From JAWKJY01 sp041393535 (lineage in GTDB: Bacteria > Actinomycetota > Thermoleophilia > Gaiellales > Gaiellaceae), in contig JAWKJY010000005.1 in NCBI GenBank assembly GCA_041393535.1, forward strand, positions 1-64,000: a stretch of DNA of 64,000 bases, in the 5' to 3' direction. The notes under the pieces are model-generated. The model was not told the origin of the DNA, did no database searches, and was given only the letters and a program-made list of their open reading frames with translations. Positions 1-9,120 of this stretch are shown here, in pieces. Numbering within the stretch: position 1 is the stretch's first letter; each line of letters opens with the position of its first letter. The position numbers and the translations under genes were made by a program.

Positions 1-32
1 GCGCCCCCGCCCCCCCCGACCCGTCCGGACGC

Positions 33-1010
33 CTAGACGGCCGCCGCGTGCTCGCACGGCCCGGGGGCCGCGCCCCCGCCGTCGGCCGGGTCGTCGGGCT
101 GGCCGCGGGTCTTCCAGAGCGAGTAGCCGACCGACCCGGCGAGCGCCGCGACGATCACGACGAGCGAGAGCCAGATCGGCATCTTCCAGGCGTCCGAGAT
201 CAGCATCTTGACGCCGATGAAGACGAGGATCCCGGCCAGGCCGAGCGAGAGGTACTCGAACCGCTTCATCATCCCGGCGAGCAGGAAGTAGAGCGCCGAG
301 AGGCCGAGCAGCGAGAACGCGTTCGCGGCGAAGACGATGAAGGTCTCGCGCGTGATCGCGAAGATCGCGGGGATCGAGTCGATCGCGAAGACGACGTCGA
401 ACACCGCGACGAGCACGAGCGCGGCGAAGAGCGGGGTGGCGAGCCGCTTGCCGCTTCGCACGACGAACAGCTTCTGCCCGTCGAACTCCGTCGAGACGGG
501 CACCACCCGGTTCAGCAGCTTCAGCGCCGGGTTCCGCTCGGGGTGGATCTCCTCGCCTGAGTGCCGGGCCATCCGGATGCCGGTGAGGACGAGGAAGGCG
601 CCGAACAGGTAGAGCGCCCAGTGGAAGGCGTCGAGCAGCGCGGCGCCGGCGAGGATGAACGCGGCGCGCAGGACGATCGCGCCGGTGATCCCCCAGAAGA
701 GGACGCGTCGCTGGAGGGCGAGCGGGATCGCGAAGTACGAGAAGAGCAGGGCGAAGACGAACAGGTTGTCCATCGACAGGCTCTTCTCGATCAGGAAGCC
801 CGCGAGGTACTCGTTCGCCGGTCCCGTGCCCTCCCACACGATGAGGACGGCGTAGAAGCCCACGCCGATCACGGTCCAGATCACGCTCCAGACCGCCGCC
901 GTGCCGAAGCCGATGGCCCCGCCGCCGCGGCCGAAGAGCAGCAGGTCGACCGCGAGCATCGCCACGACGACCGCGCAGAACGCGACCCAGGCCCACCATT
1001 CGACGTCCAT
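33..1010 (-). CDS. TerC/Alx-family integral membrane protein (putative Mn2+ exporter)
   Basis: A polytopic membrane protein of about 325 residues with some eight hydrophobic segments. The TerC family hallmarks are visible: the acidic/amide motif EKSLSMDNLFVF near residue 75 and AIDSIPAIFAIT near residue 210. Members related to Alx and MeeF export manganese; TerC itself is linked to tellurite resistance and to metalation of secreted proteins. I chose the ATG at 1010 because a strong ribosome site (GAGGGAGG) sits just before it; an in-frame ATG at 1040 lies at the edge of the riboswitch and has no such site. The manganese riboswitch directly upstream supports a role in Mn homeostasis. The C-terminus is a short Gly/Pro-rich hydrophilic tail. 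The family call is secure; the metal specificity is inferred from the leader. Confidence 0.93.
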   Translation of the reverse strand: MDVEWWAWVAFCAVVVAMLAVDLLLFGRGGGAIGFGTAAVWSVIWTVIGVGFYAVLIVWEGTGPANEYLAGFLIEKSLSMDNLFVFALLFSYFAIPLALQRRVLFWGITGAIVLRAAFILAGAALLDAFHWALYLFGAFLVLTGIRMARHSGEEIHPERNPALKLLNRVVPVSTEFDGQKLFVVRSGKRLATPLFAALVLVAVFDVVFAIDSIPAIFAITRETFIVFAANAFSLLGLSALYFLLAGMMKRFEYLSLGLAGILVFIGVKMLISDAWKMPIWLSLVVIVAALAGSVGYSLWKTRGQPDDPADGGGAAPGPCEHAAAV

Positions 1011-1042
1011 TCGATCCTCCCTCGGGCAGACGACAGCCATCG

Positions 1043-1140
1043 TCAGCCGAAGGTCTCTCCCGCTCGTCGAGCCGGCGCCACCGGGCAGGAGCCGTCATGA
1101 CGACGGCGCCGTGGTGGGATACTCCCCTCCGACCGGCTGA
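1043..1140 (-). promoter_or_regulatory. yybP-ykoY manganese riboswitch upstream of the terC-like gene
   Basis: Read on the minus strand, the leader opens with TCAGCCG and closes with CGGCTGA, a perfect seven-pair P1 stem. Just inside it lie GGGGAGTA (1120-1127), the signature 5' loop of this class, and GAGACCTT (1050-1057), the usual 3' side. A CGTCGTCATGACGG segment sits between them. The class binds Mn2+ and very often precedes TerC/Alx or MntP-type exporters, which fits the downstream gene. A TATAGT hexamer at 1140-1145 abuts the 5' end and may be a promoter element, although it seems too close to give the full P1 stem. Confidence 0.85.
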
Positions 1141-1154
1141 CTATAGCACGCGCT

Positions 1155-2631
1155 TTGAATCCCGAAAACCCCGTCGCCTATACCGGTCGTCACGCCCTCG
1201 CCGCGCTCGCGCGAGCGCTCGCACGGCGGCCCGCGCACGTGCTCGTCGCGGACGCCGCCGGGGCCGTGACCTACGCCGACGGGGCCGCGCGGGCCGCGGC
1301 GATCGCGGCCGACCTGGCGCGGGCGGGCGTCCGGCCTGGCGACGCGGTCGGGCTCTGCGGGCCGGACTCCGTCGAGCTCGTCCTGGCGATCCTCGGCTGC
1401 TGGCACGCGGGGGCGCTGCCGGGGCTGATCGACCCGCGCACGGGCGACGACGACCTGCCGTGGCTCCTCGACGCCGGCGGCGCCGCGCTCGTCGCTGCGC
1501 CGCCGGCGCTGCACGCGCGCCTGCGCGCGCGCGCCGCCGGGGCGCGCGCGGCCTCGCCGACCTCGGCGCGCTCGGCGCCGACCGGGCCGACCGGGCGCCG
1601 CACCACGGGGAGGACGCGCCGCTCTACCTCTCGTACACGTCCGGGACGACCGGACGGCCGAAGGGCGCGATCCTCCGCTCGGGCCCCGTGACGCTCGGGA
1701 CGGCGTGCATCGCCGACCGGCTCGGGCTCGGCCTCGAGGACGTGCTGCTCGCGACGACCCCCACGCCGTCGAGCTTCCAGCTCGTCGCCGCGCTGCTGCC
1801 CGCGATCCACGCGGGCGGGACCGTGCGGCTCGCTGCGGGGCTCGACGCAGCGGCGATCCGGCAGGTCGCCGTCGAGGCCGGGGCGACGGTGCTCGTCGCC
1901 TACCCGCTGACGCGCGCTCGGTGACGTCCTCCACGCGCCCGGCCCGGCCGCGCCGCCGTTCCGGCTGGCGCTCTCCGGCGGCCAGCCGCTGGCGCCGCGC
2001 CTGAAGCGGGACTACCGCGAGCTGCTCCGGATCCCGCTCGTCGAGAGCTACGGCCAGAGCGAGCTCGGCGGCTTCATGGCGCTCGGGCGGCCCGACGACG
2101 GGGTGCGCGCGCTCGACGGCTTCGTCGGGGCGCCGCTCCCCGACCGGCCGGCCTATCCGGCGGACGACGCCGGCCGCGAGCTGCGGCCGGGGAGCTTCTC
2201 GGCCAGGTCGTCGTCCCGTGGGGCGCCTTCGACGCCTACCGCAACCGGCCCGACGCGACGGCGGCGGCGCTCGCGGGCGGCGTCCTGCGCACCGGCGACC
2301 TCGCCGTCGCCGACGAGGCGGGCCGGCTGCGCGTGCTCGGGCGGGTCGGCGAGCGGAGGCGGCGGGCGGCGGCGGCTCGCGCGAGGTCGAGGACGCCTGC
2401 CACGAGCACCCCGACGTCCTGCACGCAGCCGTGCTCGAGGCCGCCGGCGGGGCGGTCGAGGCGGTCGTCCAGCCGCGGCCCGGCCGGACGGTCGACGAGA
2501 CGGAGCTGCGCGAGGCCGTCGCCGCGCGCGTCGCGCCCGGCGTCGTCCCGGCGCGCGTGACCGTGCTCGAGGCGCTGCCGCGGACGTTCAGCGGGAAGAC
2601 GAACCGGCTGGCGCTCGCGCGTCCGCGCTGA
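1155..2631 (+). pseudogene. AMP-forming acyl-CoA synthetase/ligase (ANL superfamily), frameshifted
   Basis: An adenylate-forming enzyme of about 490 residues that would activate a carboxylic acid as an acyl-AMP and pass it to CoA or another acceptor. The conserved ANL motifs occur in order but in different frames: the P-loop YTSGTTGRPKG at about 1640, ESYGQSELGG at about 2050, LRTGDLAVADEAG at about 2290, and the C-terminal catalytic lysine region PRTFSGKTNR at about 2590. Frame changes are needed near 1545, 1920, 2200 and 2375. A TTG at 1155 is the best start. Because all motifs survive, sequence error is as likely as real decay. It converges on, and overlaps by 44 nt, the neighbouring P450 gene. 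The substrate cannot be told. Confidence 0.75.
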
Positions 2632-4154
2632 CCCCGCGCGGCACGAGCGCGACGCGGAAGCGGCCGCTCGGCGCCCAGTGGTTCCAGTGCCGGTTGCCGC
2701 GCTCGGGCGGGCCCGTCTCCACGACCGTCCAGTCGAACCCGTGGACGAGCTCCTCGGCGAACGTCCGCCCGAGCAGCATCGACATCCGCGCGCCCAGGCA
2801 GGCGTGGCGGTCGAGCCCGAACGGCGCGTAGGCCTCCGGGCCGAACCGCCCGCGCTCGAAGCGACCAGGGTCGAACCGCTCGGGCTCGGCGAACGGTGGG
2901 TCGAGCAGGTGCGACTCGGCGACGCAGACGCGCAGGATCCAGCCGCGCGGGACGCGGAAGCCCTCCACCTCGATCGGCTCGAGCACGCGGCGGTAGACGT
3001 ACTCGCTCTGCCCCAGCCGCAGCGTCTCGAGGATCGTCCACGTGAACGGGTCGCCCGTCCCCGGGCGCGGCTCCGCGGCGCTCGCCGGCGCGTCCGAGCG
3101 CGGCGTCGCGCGCAGGCGCTCGACCCAGTCGGGCGCGTCGGACAGGCGGTAGAGGGCCCACGCGAGCAGGCTGCCGATGCTGTCGCGCGAGGCGGTGTAG
3201 AGCAGGAAGAGGTTGCCCCGGACGGTCTCGTCGTCGAGCGCGCGCGGATCCTCCCGCAGCAGGTGCCCCGTGACCGACTCGCCGCCGGCGTCCGGCCGGC
3301 CGGCGGCGCGGCGCGCGAGCGTCTCCCCGAAGGCGGCGAGCGCGGCGCTCGCCCGCGCCGTGGGCGTGCCGATCGCGGTGGCGAAGGCGACGTCCTCGAC
3401 CCAGCCGGCGAGCCGCTCGACGTCGTCGTCGAGCAACGCGCCGACGAGGAAGCGGCGCGAGAAGTCCCCGGCGGCATCGTGCAGGAGCGGCCGCGGCGCG
3501 ACCCCCGCGCCCCCGGCCGCGAGCCGCCCGAGCGCGGCGACCGCCTCGGCCCGGGCGACCTCCGGGCCGGTCGAGGCGATCGCGCCGGCGAAGGCGGCGC
3601 GGAAGCGGCGCGCGTAGGCCTCGTAGTCGTCCGGCTCCATGTAGCGGAGGAAGCCCCGCGGGATCTCGCGGCTGAGCGGCAGCTCGGCGGGGCGCAGCGC
3701 GGCCGCGTGCCGGCGAAGCGCCATCGCGGCCGCGCTCGAGCTCGACGACGCAGGCGACCCGGTTGTGCACCTGCGCGGTCTTGAACACGGGCCCGTGGCA
3801 GCGGTGCTGCTCGTGCAGGTAGCGGTGGCCCGTCACCGCCCGGAGCGACCCGTGCAGGCCGAGCGAGCCGGGCGGCAGGCCGCGGCGCGTCCCGTAGCCC
3901 GGGCGCGCGCGCCAGCAGGCCGCGAGCGTCGCTGCCACGAGGAGCGCGGCGAGCGCGTGCAGCGCAACGGGCTGGACGGCCGCGCCCCAGGCGGCGATCC
4001 CGCAGACGACGAGGGCGGACGCGCCGAGGCCGGCGGCGACGGCGGGGCGCTCGCGCAGCTCGCGTCGCGCCGCCGGGAGCGCCAGCACGCGCAGCGCGAC
4101 GAGCCCGCAGAGCGCGAGCGCGCCGAACTCGATCCCGATCCAGGCCGTCCCCAT
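2588..4154 (-). CDS. Cytochrome P450 with N-terminal membrane segments (one frameshift)
   Basis: A haem-thiolate monooxygenase of about 520 residues. The K-helix motif ETLRLGQSE (ExxR) and the haem loop FGLDRHACLGAR (FxxxxxxCxG) are clear. The I-helix oxygen-binding motif is atypical: TASRDS stands where AGxDT is usual. Before the P450 fold there are about three hydrophobic helices (residues ~8-28, 38-60, 62-80), unusual for soluble bacterial P450s and suggesting a membrane-bound enzyme. The frame changes near 3725, between the N-terminal part (start ATG 4154, preceded by GAGGGGACGG) and the catalytic body. The gene is divergent from the deacetylase at 4190 and convergent with the AMP ligase. 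Substrate unknown. Confidence 0.82.
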
Positions 4155-4189
4155 CCGTCCCCTCGCTGGCCACGGAGTATGGTGCGCCG

Positions 4190-4915
4190 GTGCCTGCGGC
4201 GGTGCCGATCCTGACCTTCCACGGCCTCGAGTCGCCGCGCTCGCTCGTCGGCTTCCCGCCGGCGCTGTTCCGGCGCTGCCTGGCGCGGATCGCCGAACGG
4301 GGCTGGCGCGTCGTCCCGCTGCTCGACCTGGTCGGCTGCCTGGAGCGGCGCGAGCCGCTGCCCGATCGCTCGCTGGCGCTGACCTTCGACGACGGCTACG
4401 CGAGCGTCGCCCGCCACGCACTCCCGGCGCTCGCCGAGCACGGCATGCCCGCCACGCTGTTCGTCCTCGGCGGGACGCAGGCGAGCCTGCACGGGCGGCC
4501 GCTGCTCGACCGGGGCGCGCTCGCCGAGGCCGTCGCGGCCGGGCACGCGATCGGCGCGCACTCGCTCACGCACCCCGACCTGACCCGCCTTGCGCCCGCC
4601 GCGGCCGAGCGGGAGATCGCCGGCTCGCGTGCGGCGCTCGAGGACGCGCTCGCCGTGCCCGTCGAGGCGTTCGCCTACCCGCGGGGCCGCCACGACGCGC
4701 GCGTGTGCGAGCTGGTCGGGCGGTGCTTCCGGTGCGGGTGCTCCGACCGGCTCGGCCTCGCCGGGGCTGGGAGCGACCTGCTCGCCCTCCCGCGCGTCGA
4801 GACGTGGTACCTCGCGCGGCGCGGGCTCGTCGACCTCGTCGGCTCCCCGCTCCTGCCCGCGTACGTCGCCGCCCGGGCCGTCCCGCGCGGCCTCCGCCGG
4901 GCGGTGCGCGCATGA
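4190..4915 (+). CDS. Polysaccharide deacetylase (NodB/CE4 family)
   Basis: A protein of 241 residues with the NodB homology domain: the metal and catalytic motif LTFDDGYAS at about residue 63 and the histidine pair motif HSLTHPDL at about residue 124. A later AYPRGRHD segment fits the family. Such enzymes remove acetyl groups from N-acetylated sugars in cell-wall or capsular polymers. There is no signal peptide, so it may act on a cytoplasmic lipid-linked sugar. It starts with GTG and overlaps the following glycosyltransferase by four bases (ATGA), so the pair is probably co-translated and works in surface glycan synthesis. Confidence 0.9.
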   Translation: MPAAVPILTFHGLESPRSLVGFPPALFRRCLARIAERGWRVVPLLDLVGCLERREPLPDRSLALTFDDGYASVARHALPALAEHGMPATLFVLGGTQASLHGRPLLDRGALAEAVAAGHAIGAHSLTHPDLTRLAPAAAEREIAGSRAALEDALAVPVEAFAYPRGRHDARVCELVGRCFRCGCSDRLGLAGAGSDLLALPRVETWYLARRGLVDLVGSPLLPAYVAARAVPRGLRRAVRA

Positions 4916-5819
4916 GCGTCGCCGTCGTCGTCGCGACCGTCCACCGGCCGGACGACGTCGCGGTCGCGCTCGACGCGGTGCTGGCGGGCGACCCGCCGCC
5001 GGCGGAGGTCCACGTGCTCGACCAGAGCGACGACGACCGCACGCGCGCCGTCCTCGCCCCCTACGCCGCCCGCGGCGCGATCGTGTCGCGGCTCTCGCCG
5101 CCGGGCCTCTCCCGCGCGCTCAACGCCGGGATCGGCCGGGCCTCGACCGAGCTGGTCGCGATCACCGGCGACGACTGCGTCGCGCGGCCGGACTGGCTGG
5201 CGGCGATCGAGCGTGCGTTCGCCGCCGACCCGCGTCTCGCGATCCTGTTCGGCCAGGTCGCCTCGGGCCCGTGCGACCCGGCGGTCGGGTTCGTCCCGGG
5301 CTGCCGGATCGAGGCGGAGGTCGCGCTCGACCGGCTCCGGGACGTCGGTCGCCTGAACGGGACGACCGCGTGCATGGCGGTCCGCCGCGAGGCGTGGCTG
5401 GCGCTCGGGGGCTTCGACGAGCAGCTCGGCCTCGGCGCCCCGCTGCGCTCCGGCGAGGACCTCGACCTCGCGCTACGCGCCCTCGCGGCCGGCTGGCGCG
5501 TGCTCCAGACCCCCGCGGTCGAGGTGGAGCACCTCACACCCGTTCCCTGGGCCGGGCGCGCCCGGGTCGTGCGGCGCAACTGGCACGGCTCCGGCGCGGC
5601 CTTCGCCAAGTCGCAAGCTCGCGCCGGTCGGGACGGGGCGGGCGCTGCTCGCGCTCGTCGGCCGCTGGGGAGCGGCGGCTCGGGCGTCGCCGTCACGTAC
5701 GGCGTCCGCCCGCACCGGAGCGCGATGCTCGTCGGCTTGCCGGCGGCTTCCTCGTCGGGCTCCTCCGCCCCGTCAGCCGCCGCCGCGGCCGCTTCCGCCG
5801 GCTGCCGCTGCGCGGGTGA
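4912..5819 (+). CDS. Family 2 glycosyltransferase (frameshift near the 3' end)
   Basis: The N-terminal 230 residues form a GT-A fold transferase: VAVVVATVHRPDDV at the start, the metal-binding region ITGDDCVARPDW near residue 85, and RSGEDLDLALRALAAGW near residue 180. It would transfer a sugar from a nucleotide donor to a glycan or lipid acceptor at the inner face of the membrane. After about 5620 the frame changes: the sequence ending at 5819 regains a hydrophobic, arginine-rich tail (GFLVGLLRPVSRRRGRF), typical of a C-terminal membrane-associated segment. It starts in the stop codon of the deacetylase gene. Donor and acceptor are not deducible. Confidence 0.85.
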
Positions 5820-5854
5820 GTCCGCCCGCAGCGTCCACCGGGCATGATCGGCGG

Positions 5855-6450
5855 GTGCTCCTCTACGACAGCGCGATCTCGGGCAACTGCTACAAGGTGC
5901 GCCTCCTCGCCGCGCTGCTGGGCTCGCGCTCGAGCGGCGGGAGGTCGACGTCGTCGACCGCTCGGGCCGGCTCGAGCTGCTCGGCCACCTGAACCCGGGG
6001 CTGCGCGTGCCGACCCTCGTGCTCGACGACGGCCGCCCGCTCGGCGAGTCGAACGCGATCCTCTGCTACCTCGCCGGGGGCACGCCGTTCCTGCCGGACG
6101 ACCCGTACGAGCGCGCGCAGGTGCTCCAGTGGCTCTTCTTCGAGCAGTACGACCACGAGCCGAACCTCGCGGTCGTCCGCTTCCGCACGCTGCACCCGGA
6201 GGCGGGCGGCGACCCGGCCGACACCGAGCGCCGTCGCGGCGCCGGCTACGCGGCGCTCGACGCGCTGGAGCGGCATCTCGCCACCCGGTCGTTCCTCGTC
6301 GGCGAACGGTGCTCGGTCGCCGACCTCGCGCTGTACGCCTACACGCACGTCGCGCCCGAGGGCGGCTTCGACCTGGGCGCGTACCCGGCGATCCGGGCGT
6401 GGCTCGGCCGGGTCGAGGCGCTGCCGGGGTACGTCGCGATCACGGACTAG
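5855..6450 (+). CDS. Glutathione S-transferase family protein (one early frameshift)
   Basis: About 200 residues with a thioredoxin-like N-terminal domain beginning VLLYDSAISGNCYKVRLLAA and the conserved binding-site turn PLGESNAILCYLAG. An all-helical C-terminal domain carries SVADLALYAYTHVA, the N-capping-box region of GSTs. The first ~25 codons are in one frame and the remainder in another, with the change near 5925, so a single-base error is likely. The GTG at 5855 gives the natural N-terminus. Many actinobacteria lack glutathione, so the thiol cofactor is uncertain. It stands alone, after the glycosyltransferase. Confidence 0.85.
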
Positions 6451-6641
6451 GCGGGGCGAGCGCGCGGCGGCCCTCGACGTCGACGCGATGACCGCAGCGC
6501 TCGCCGCCCGCTACCCTGACCGGACGCCTCTGTCGAAGCCCGCTCGCACGACCTCCATCGCCGCCGGTTGACACAGCCGCGCCACGGCGCGCGCCGTGAT
6601 CCCGACCCTGCGCCCCTGCGCGCTTCCACGGAGGTTCTCTC

Positions 6642-7412
6642 GTGCTTCGCAACGACGACGGCATCCCCACCCGGGTGCCCGACGACTGGTACGTCGGCTT
6701 CCACGCCGGCCTGGCGGCGCGCTTCTGGCGCGCGGCGGGCGCGGCGATGGCCGACGCCGACGAGCAGGTGCTGCAGCGCGTGCTCGGCGGCACCCCCGGC
6801 GCGCTCCTCGACGTGCCCTGCGGCGACGGGCGGCTCGCGCTGCGGCTCGCCCGGGCCGGCTGGCGCGTGACCGGCATCGATCTCGCGCCGGCCGAGGTCG
6901 AGCTCGCCCGCGACCGGGCGCGCGCCGAGGCGCTCGACGCGACGTTCCTCGTTGGCGACCTGCGGGAGCTGCCACACGTCGGCGGCTTCGACGTGGTGCT
7001 CTCGTGGGGAAACGGCTTCGGCTACCTCACGCCGGCGGAGACGACGACCTCGCTCCGCGGCCTCCGCGACGCCCTGCGGCCCGGCGGCAGGCTCGTGCTC
7101 GAGACGCTGACCGCCGCCGAGTCGCTGCTCGTGGGCGGCATCGAGGCCGCGGCGGCGCACGAGTTCGGCGGCATCCGCATGGAGGTGACGAACCGCTACC
7201 GCGCCGAGGAGAGCCGCCTCGAGAGCGACCTACGCTTCGAGGCGGATGGGGTGGTCGAGCACGCCCGGGTCGCCCATCGGGTGCACACGACCGGGGAGCT
7301 CGTCCGCCTGCTCCTTGGCGCCGGGTTCGCCGAGGTCGACCTGCGCGGCCCGGACGGAATCGCCCCGTTCGCGCTGGGCGACCCGCGGCTCATCGCGGTC
7401 GCCCGGGCCTGA
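6642..7412 (+). CDS. Class I SAM-dependent methyltransferase
   Basis: A protein of 256 residues with a Rossmann methyltransferase core. Motif I is LLDVPCGDGRLALRLA (residues ~53-68), the acidic SAM-ribose residue lies in VTGIDLAP, motif II in FLVGDLRELP, and LRPGGRLVLET marks the later strand. The GTG start at 6642 follows a good ribosome site (GGAGG). The substrate is unknown; the architecture resembles small-molecule methyltransferases. The 190 bp before it (6451-6641) hold no gene that I can support. A TGTCGA hexamer at 6531 resembles the -35 box seen before the next gene, but no matching -10 is evident. Confidence 0.88.
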   Translation: MLRNDDGIPTRVPDDWYVGFHAGLAARFWRAAGAAMADADEQVLQRVLGGTPGALLDVPCGDGRLALRLARAGWRVTGIDLAPAEVELARDRARAEALDATFLVGDLRELPHVGGFDVVLSWGNGFGYLTPAETTTSLRGLRDALRPGGRLVLETLTAAESLLVGGIEAAAAHEFGGIRMEVTNRYRAEESRLESDLRFEADGVVEHARVAHRVHTTGELVRLLLGAGFAEVDLRGPDGIAPFALGDPRLIAVARA

Positions 7413-7437
7413 CGGTGCCCGCGCGGTTCGTCGATGC

Positions 7438-7466
7438 TGTCGATTCCGGCCCGCGCCGTTCGTCTC
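7438..7466 (+). promoter_or_regulatory. Candidate ECF42-type promoter for the YciI/sigma pair
   Basis: TGTCGA (7438-7443) is followed after 17 bases by CGTC (7461-7464), 30 bp upstream of the YciI-like gene. ECF42 sigma factors are reported to read a TGTCGA -35 box and a CG[AT]C -10 box. The sigma factor encoded two genes downstream would therefore control its own operon. Confidence 0.5.
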
Positions 7467-7495
7467 ACCTGCGAACCCATCCCCGAGGAGGCGAG

Positions 7496-7855
7496 ATGCA
7501 GTACATGCTCCTGATCCACGACGACCCGGCGGTCTGGGCTGCCATGAGCGAGCAGGAGGTCGGCGCGCTGATGGGCGAGTACCTGGCGCTCAGCGCGTCG
7601 ATGAAGGAGGCGGGGGTCTTCGTCGACGGCGCGCCGCTCCAGCCCGCCGACACGGCGACGAGTGTCCGCGTGCGCGAGGGGAGGACGCTGACGACCGACG
7701 GGCCGTTCGCGGAGACGAAGGAGCAGCTCGGCGGCTACTACCTGGTCGAGGTCGAGTCGCTCGACGACGCGCTCGCGTGGGCGGCGCGGATCCCGTCCGC
7801 GCGGCTCGGCACGATCGAGGTGCGGCCGCTGCGGCGCGCCGAGGTGCCCGCATAG
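7496..7855 (+). CDS. YciI-like DGPF-domain protein
   Basis: A small protein of 119 residues beginning MQYMLLIHDDPAVW and carrying the diagnostic TDGPFAETKEQLGGYY motif (residues ~62-77), which names the DGPF group of the YciI/ferredoxin-like fold. These proteins are the usual partners of ECF42 sigma factors, and the sigma gene follows at once. The molecular role is unknown; sensing or small-molecule enzymology has been suggested. A strong GAGGAGG site precedes the ATG. Confidence 0.9.
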   Translation: MQYMLLIHDDPAVWAAMSEQEVGALMGEYLALSASMKEAGVFVDGAPLQPADTATSVRVREGRTLTTDGPFAETKEQLGGYYLVEVESLDDALAWAARIPSARLGTIEVRPLRRAEVPA

Positions 7856-9051
7856 TCGACGCGGTCTTCCGTGCCGAGGCGGCCCGTGCCGTCGCGATCC
7901 TCGCCCGCGTCCTCGGCGACCTCGACCTCGCCGAGGACGCGGTGCAGGACGCCTTCGCGACCGCGCTCGTCCGCTGGCCGCGCGACGGCGCGCCCGACAA
8001 CCCGGCGGCGTGGATCGTCGCCACCGCGCGGAACCGCGCGATCGACCGGCTCCGACGTGAGCGCGTGCTCGCGCAGAAGCGCGAGCTGCTCGCGCGGCTC
8101 GAGGCGATCGCGCCGGCCGACGAGGAGGAGGACGTGGACGCGATCCCGGACGAGCGCCTGGCGCTGGTCTTCACCTGCTGCCACCCGGCGCTCGCGCTCG
8201 ACGCGCAGGTCGCGCTGACCCTGCGGCTCGTCGGCGGCCTCCAGGTGCCGGAGATCGCGCGCGCGTTCCTGACGAGCGAGGCGACGCTGGCACAGCGCCT
8301 CGTGCGGGCGAAGCGGAAGATCCGCGACGCGGGCATCCCGTTCCGCGTGCCGCCCGACCACCTGCTGCCAGAGCGGCTCGACGCCGTGCTCGCGGTCGTC
8401 TACCTGATCTTCAACGAGGGCTACTGCAGCCGGGTCGCAGGGACGACCTCGTCCGCGAGGCGATCCGGCTGGCCGCGTGCTCGTCGCGCTGATGCCGGAC
8501 AGCCCGAGGCGCTCGGGCTGCTCGCGTTGCTGCTCCTGCAGGGCTCGCGCCGGGAGGCGCGTGTCGCCGCGGACGGGAGCCTCGTCCTGCTGGAGGAGCA
8601 GGACCGCGCGCGCTGGGACGGCGAGGCGATCCGGGAGGGCCTCGCGCTGCTCGACCGCGCCGTCGCGCTCCGCCGGCCGGGGCCGTACCAGCTCCAGGCG
8701 GCGATCGGCGCCGTCCACGCGCGGGCCGCGACCGCGGCCGAGACGGACTGGCGCGCGATCGCGCTCCTCTCCGGGCGGCTCGGGCAGCTCGCGCCGTCGC
8801 CGGTGGTCGAGCTGAACCGCGCCGTCGCCGTCGCGATGGCGGAGGGCCCCGAGGTCGGGCTCGCGGCGATCGCGCCGCTCGTCGGCGACCTCGACGGCTA
8901 CCACCTGCTCCACGCGGCGCGGGCCGACCTGCTGCGGCGGCTCGGGCGGACGGCGGAGGCCGCCGAGGCGTACCGGCGCGCGCTCGCGCTCGCCCCTGGC
9001 GAGGCCGAGCGTGCGTTCCTTGCGTGGCGGCTGGCCGAGCTCGGCGGCTGA
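7852..9051 (+). CDS. ECF42-group RNA polymerase sigma factor with C-terminal TPR extension
   Basis: About 400 residues. Region 2 (LGDLDLAEDAVQDAFATALVRW) and region 4 (QVPEIARAFLTSEATLAQRLVRAKRKIRDA) are typical of ECF sigma factors. The long C-terminal half (from about residue 190) is helical, with a TPR-like repeat (GRTAEAAEAYRRALALAPGE) near the end, the hallmark of the ECF42 group, which lacks a classical anti-sigma partner. Between 8440 and 8510 about 25 residues are garbled by two compensating indels; the true sequence there is probably of the type DDLVREAIRLARVLVALMPD. No ATG, GTG or TTG lies in frame near the start, so the 5' end is unresolved and may itself be miscalled. Confidence 0.85.
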   Translation: MVDAVFRAEAARAVAILARVLGDLDLAEDAVQDAFATALVRWPRDGAPDNPAAWIVATARNRAIDRLRRERVLAQKRELLARLEAIAPADEEEDVDAIPDERLALVFTCCHPALALDAQVALTLRLVGGLQVPEIARAFLTSEATLAQRLVRAKRKIRDAGIPFRVPPDHLLPERLDAVLAVVYLIFNEGYCSRVAGTTSSARRSGWPRARRADAGQPEALGLLALLLLQGSRREARVAADGSLVLLEEQDRARWDGEAIREGLALLDRAVALRRPGPYQLQAAIGAVHARAATAAETDWRAIALLSGRLGQLAPSPVVELNRAVAVAMAEGPEVGLAAIAPLVGDLDGYHLLHAARADLLRRLGRTAEAAEAYRRALALAPGEAERAFLAWRLAELGG

Positions 9052-9120
9052 ATCGGCCGGCCGGCCCGCCGATCACCGCGTGGAGGGAGACGCTCGTCGA
9101 CGACACGTGGGGGTGGGGAG

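Noticed and set aside
1095..4421. A 1,108-residue minus-strand open frame
   Set aside because: Only its segment at 3725-4154 (P450 N-terminus) has protein-like composition; the rest is Arg/Pro/Ala shadow of genes on other frames, normal in DNA this GC-rich.
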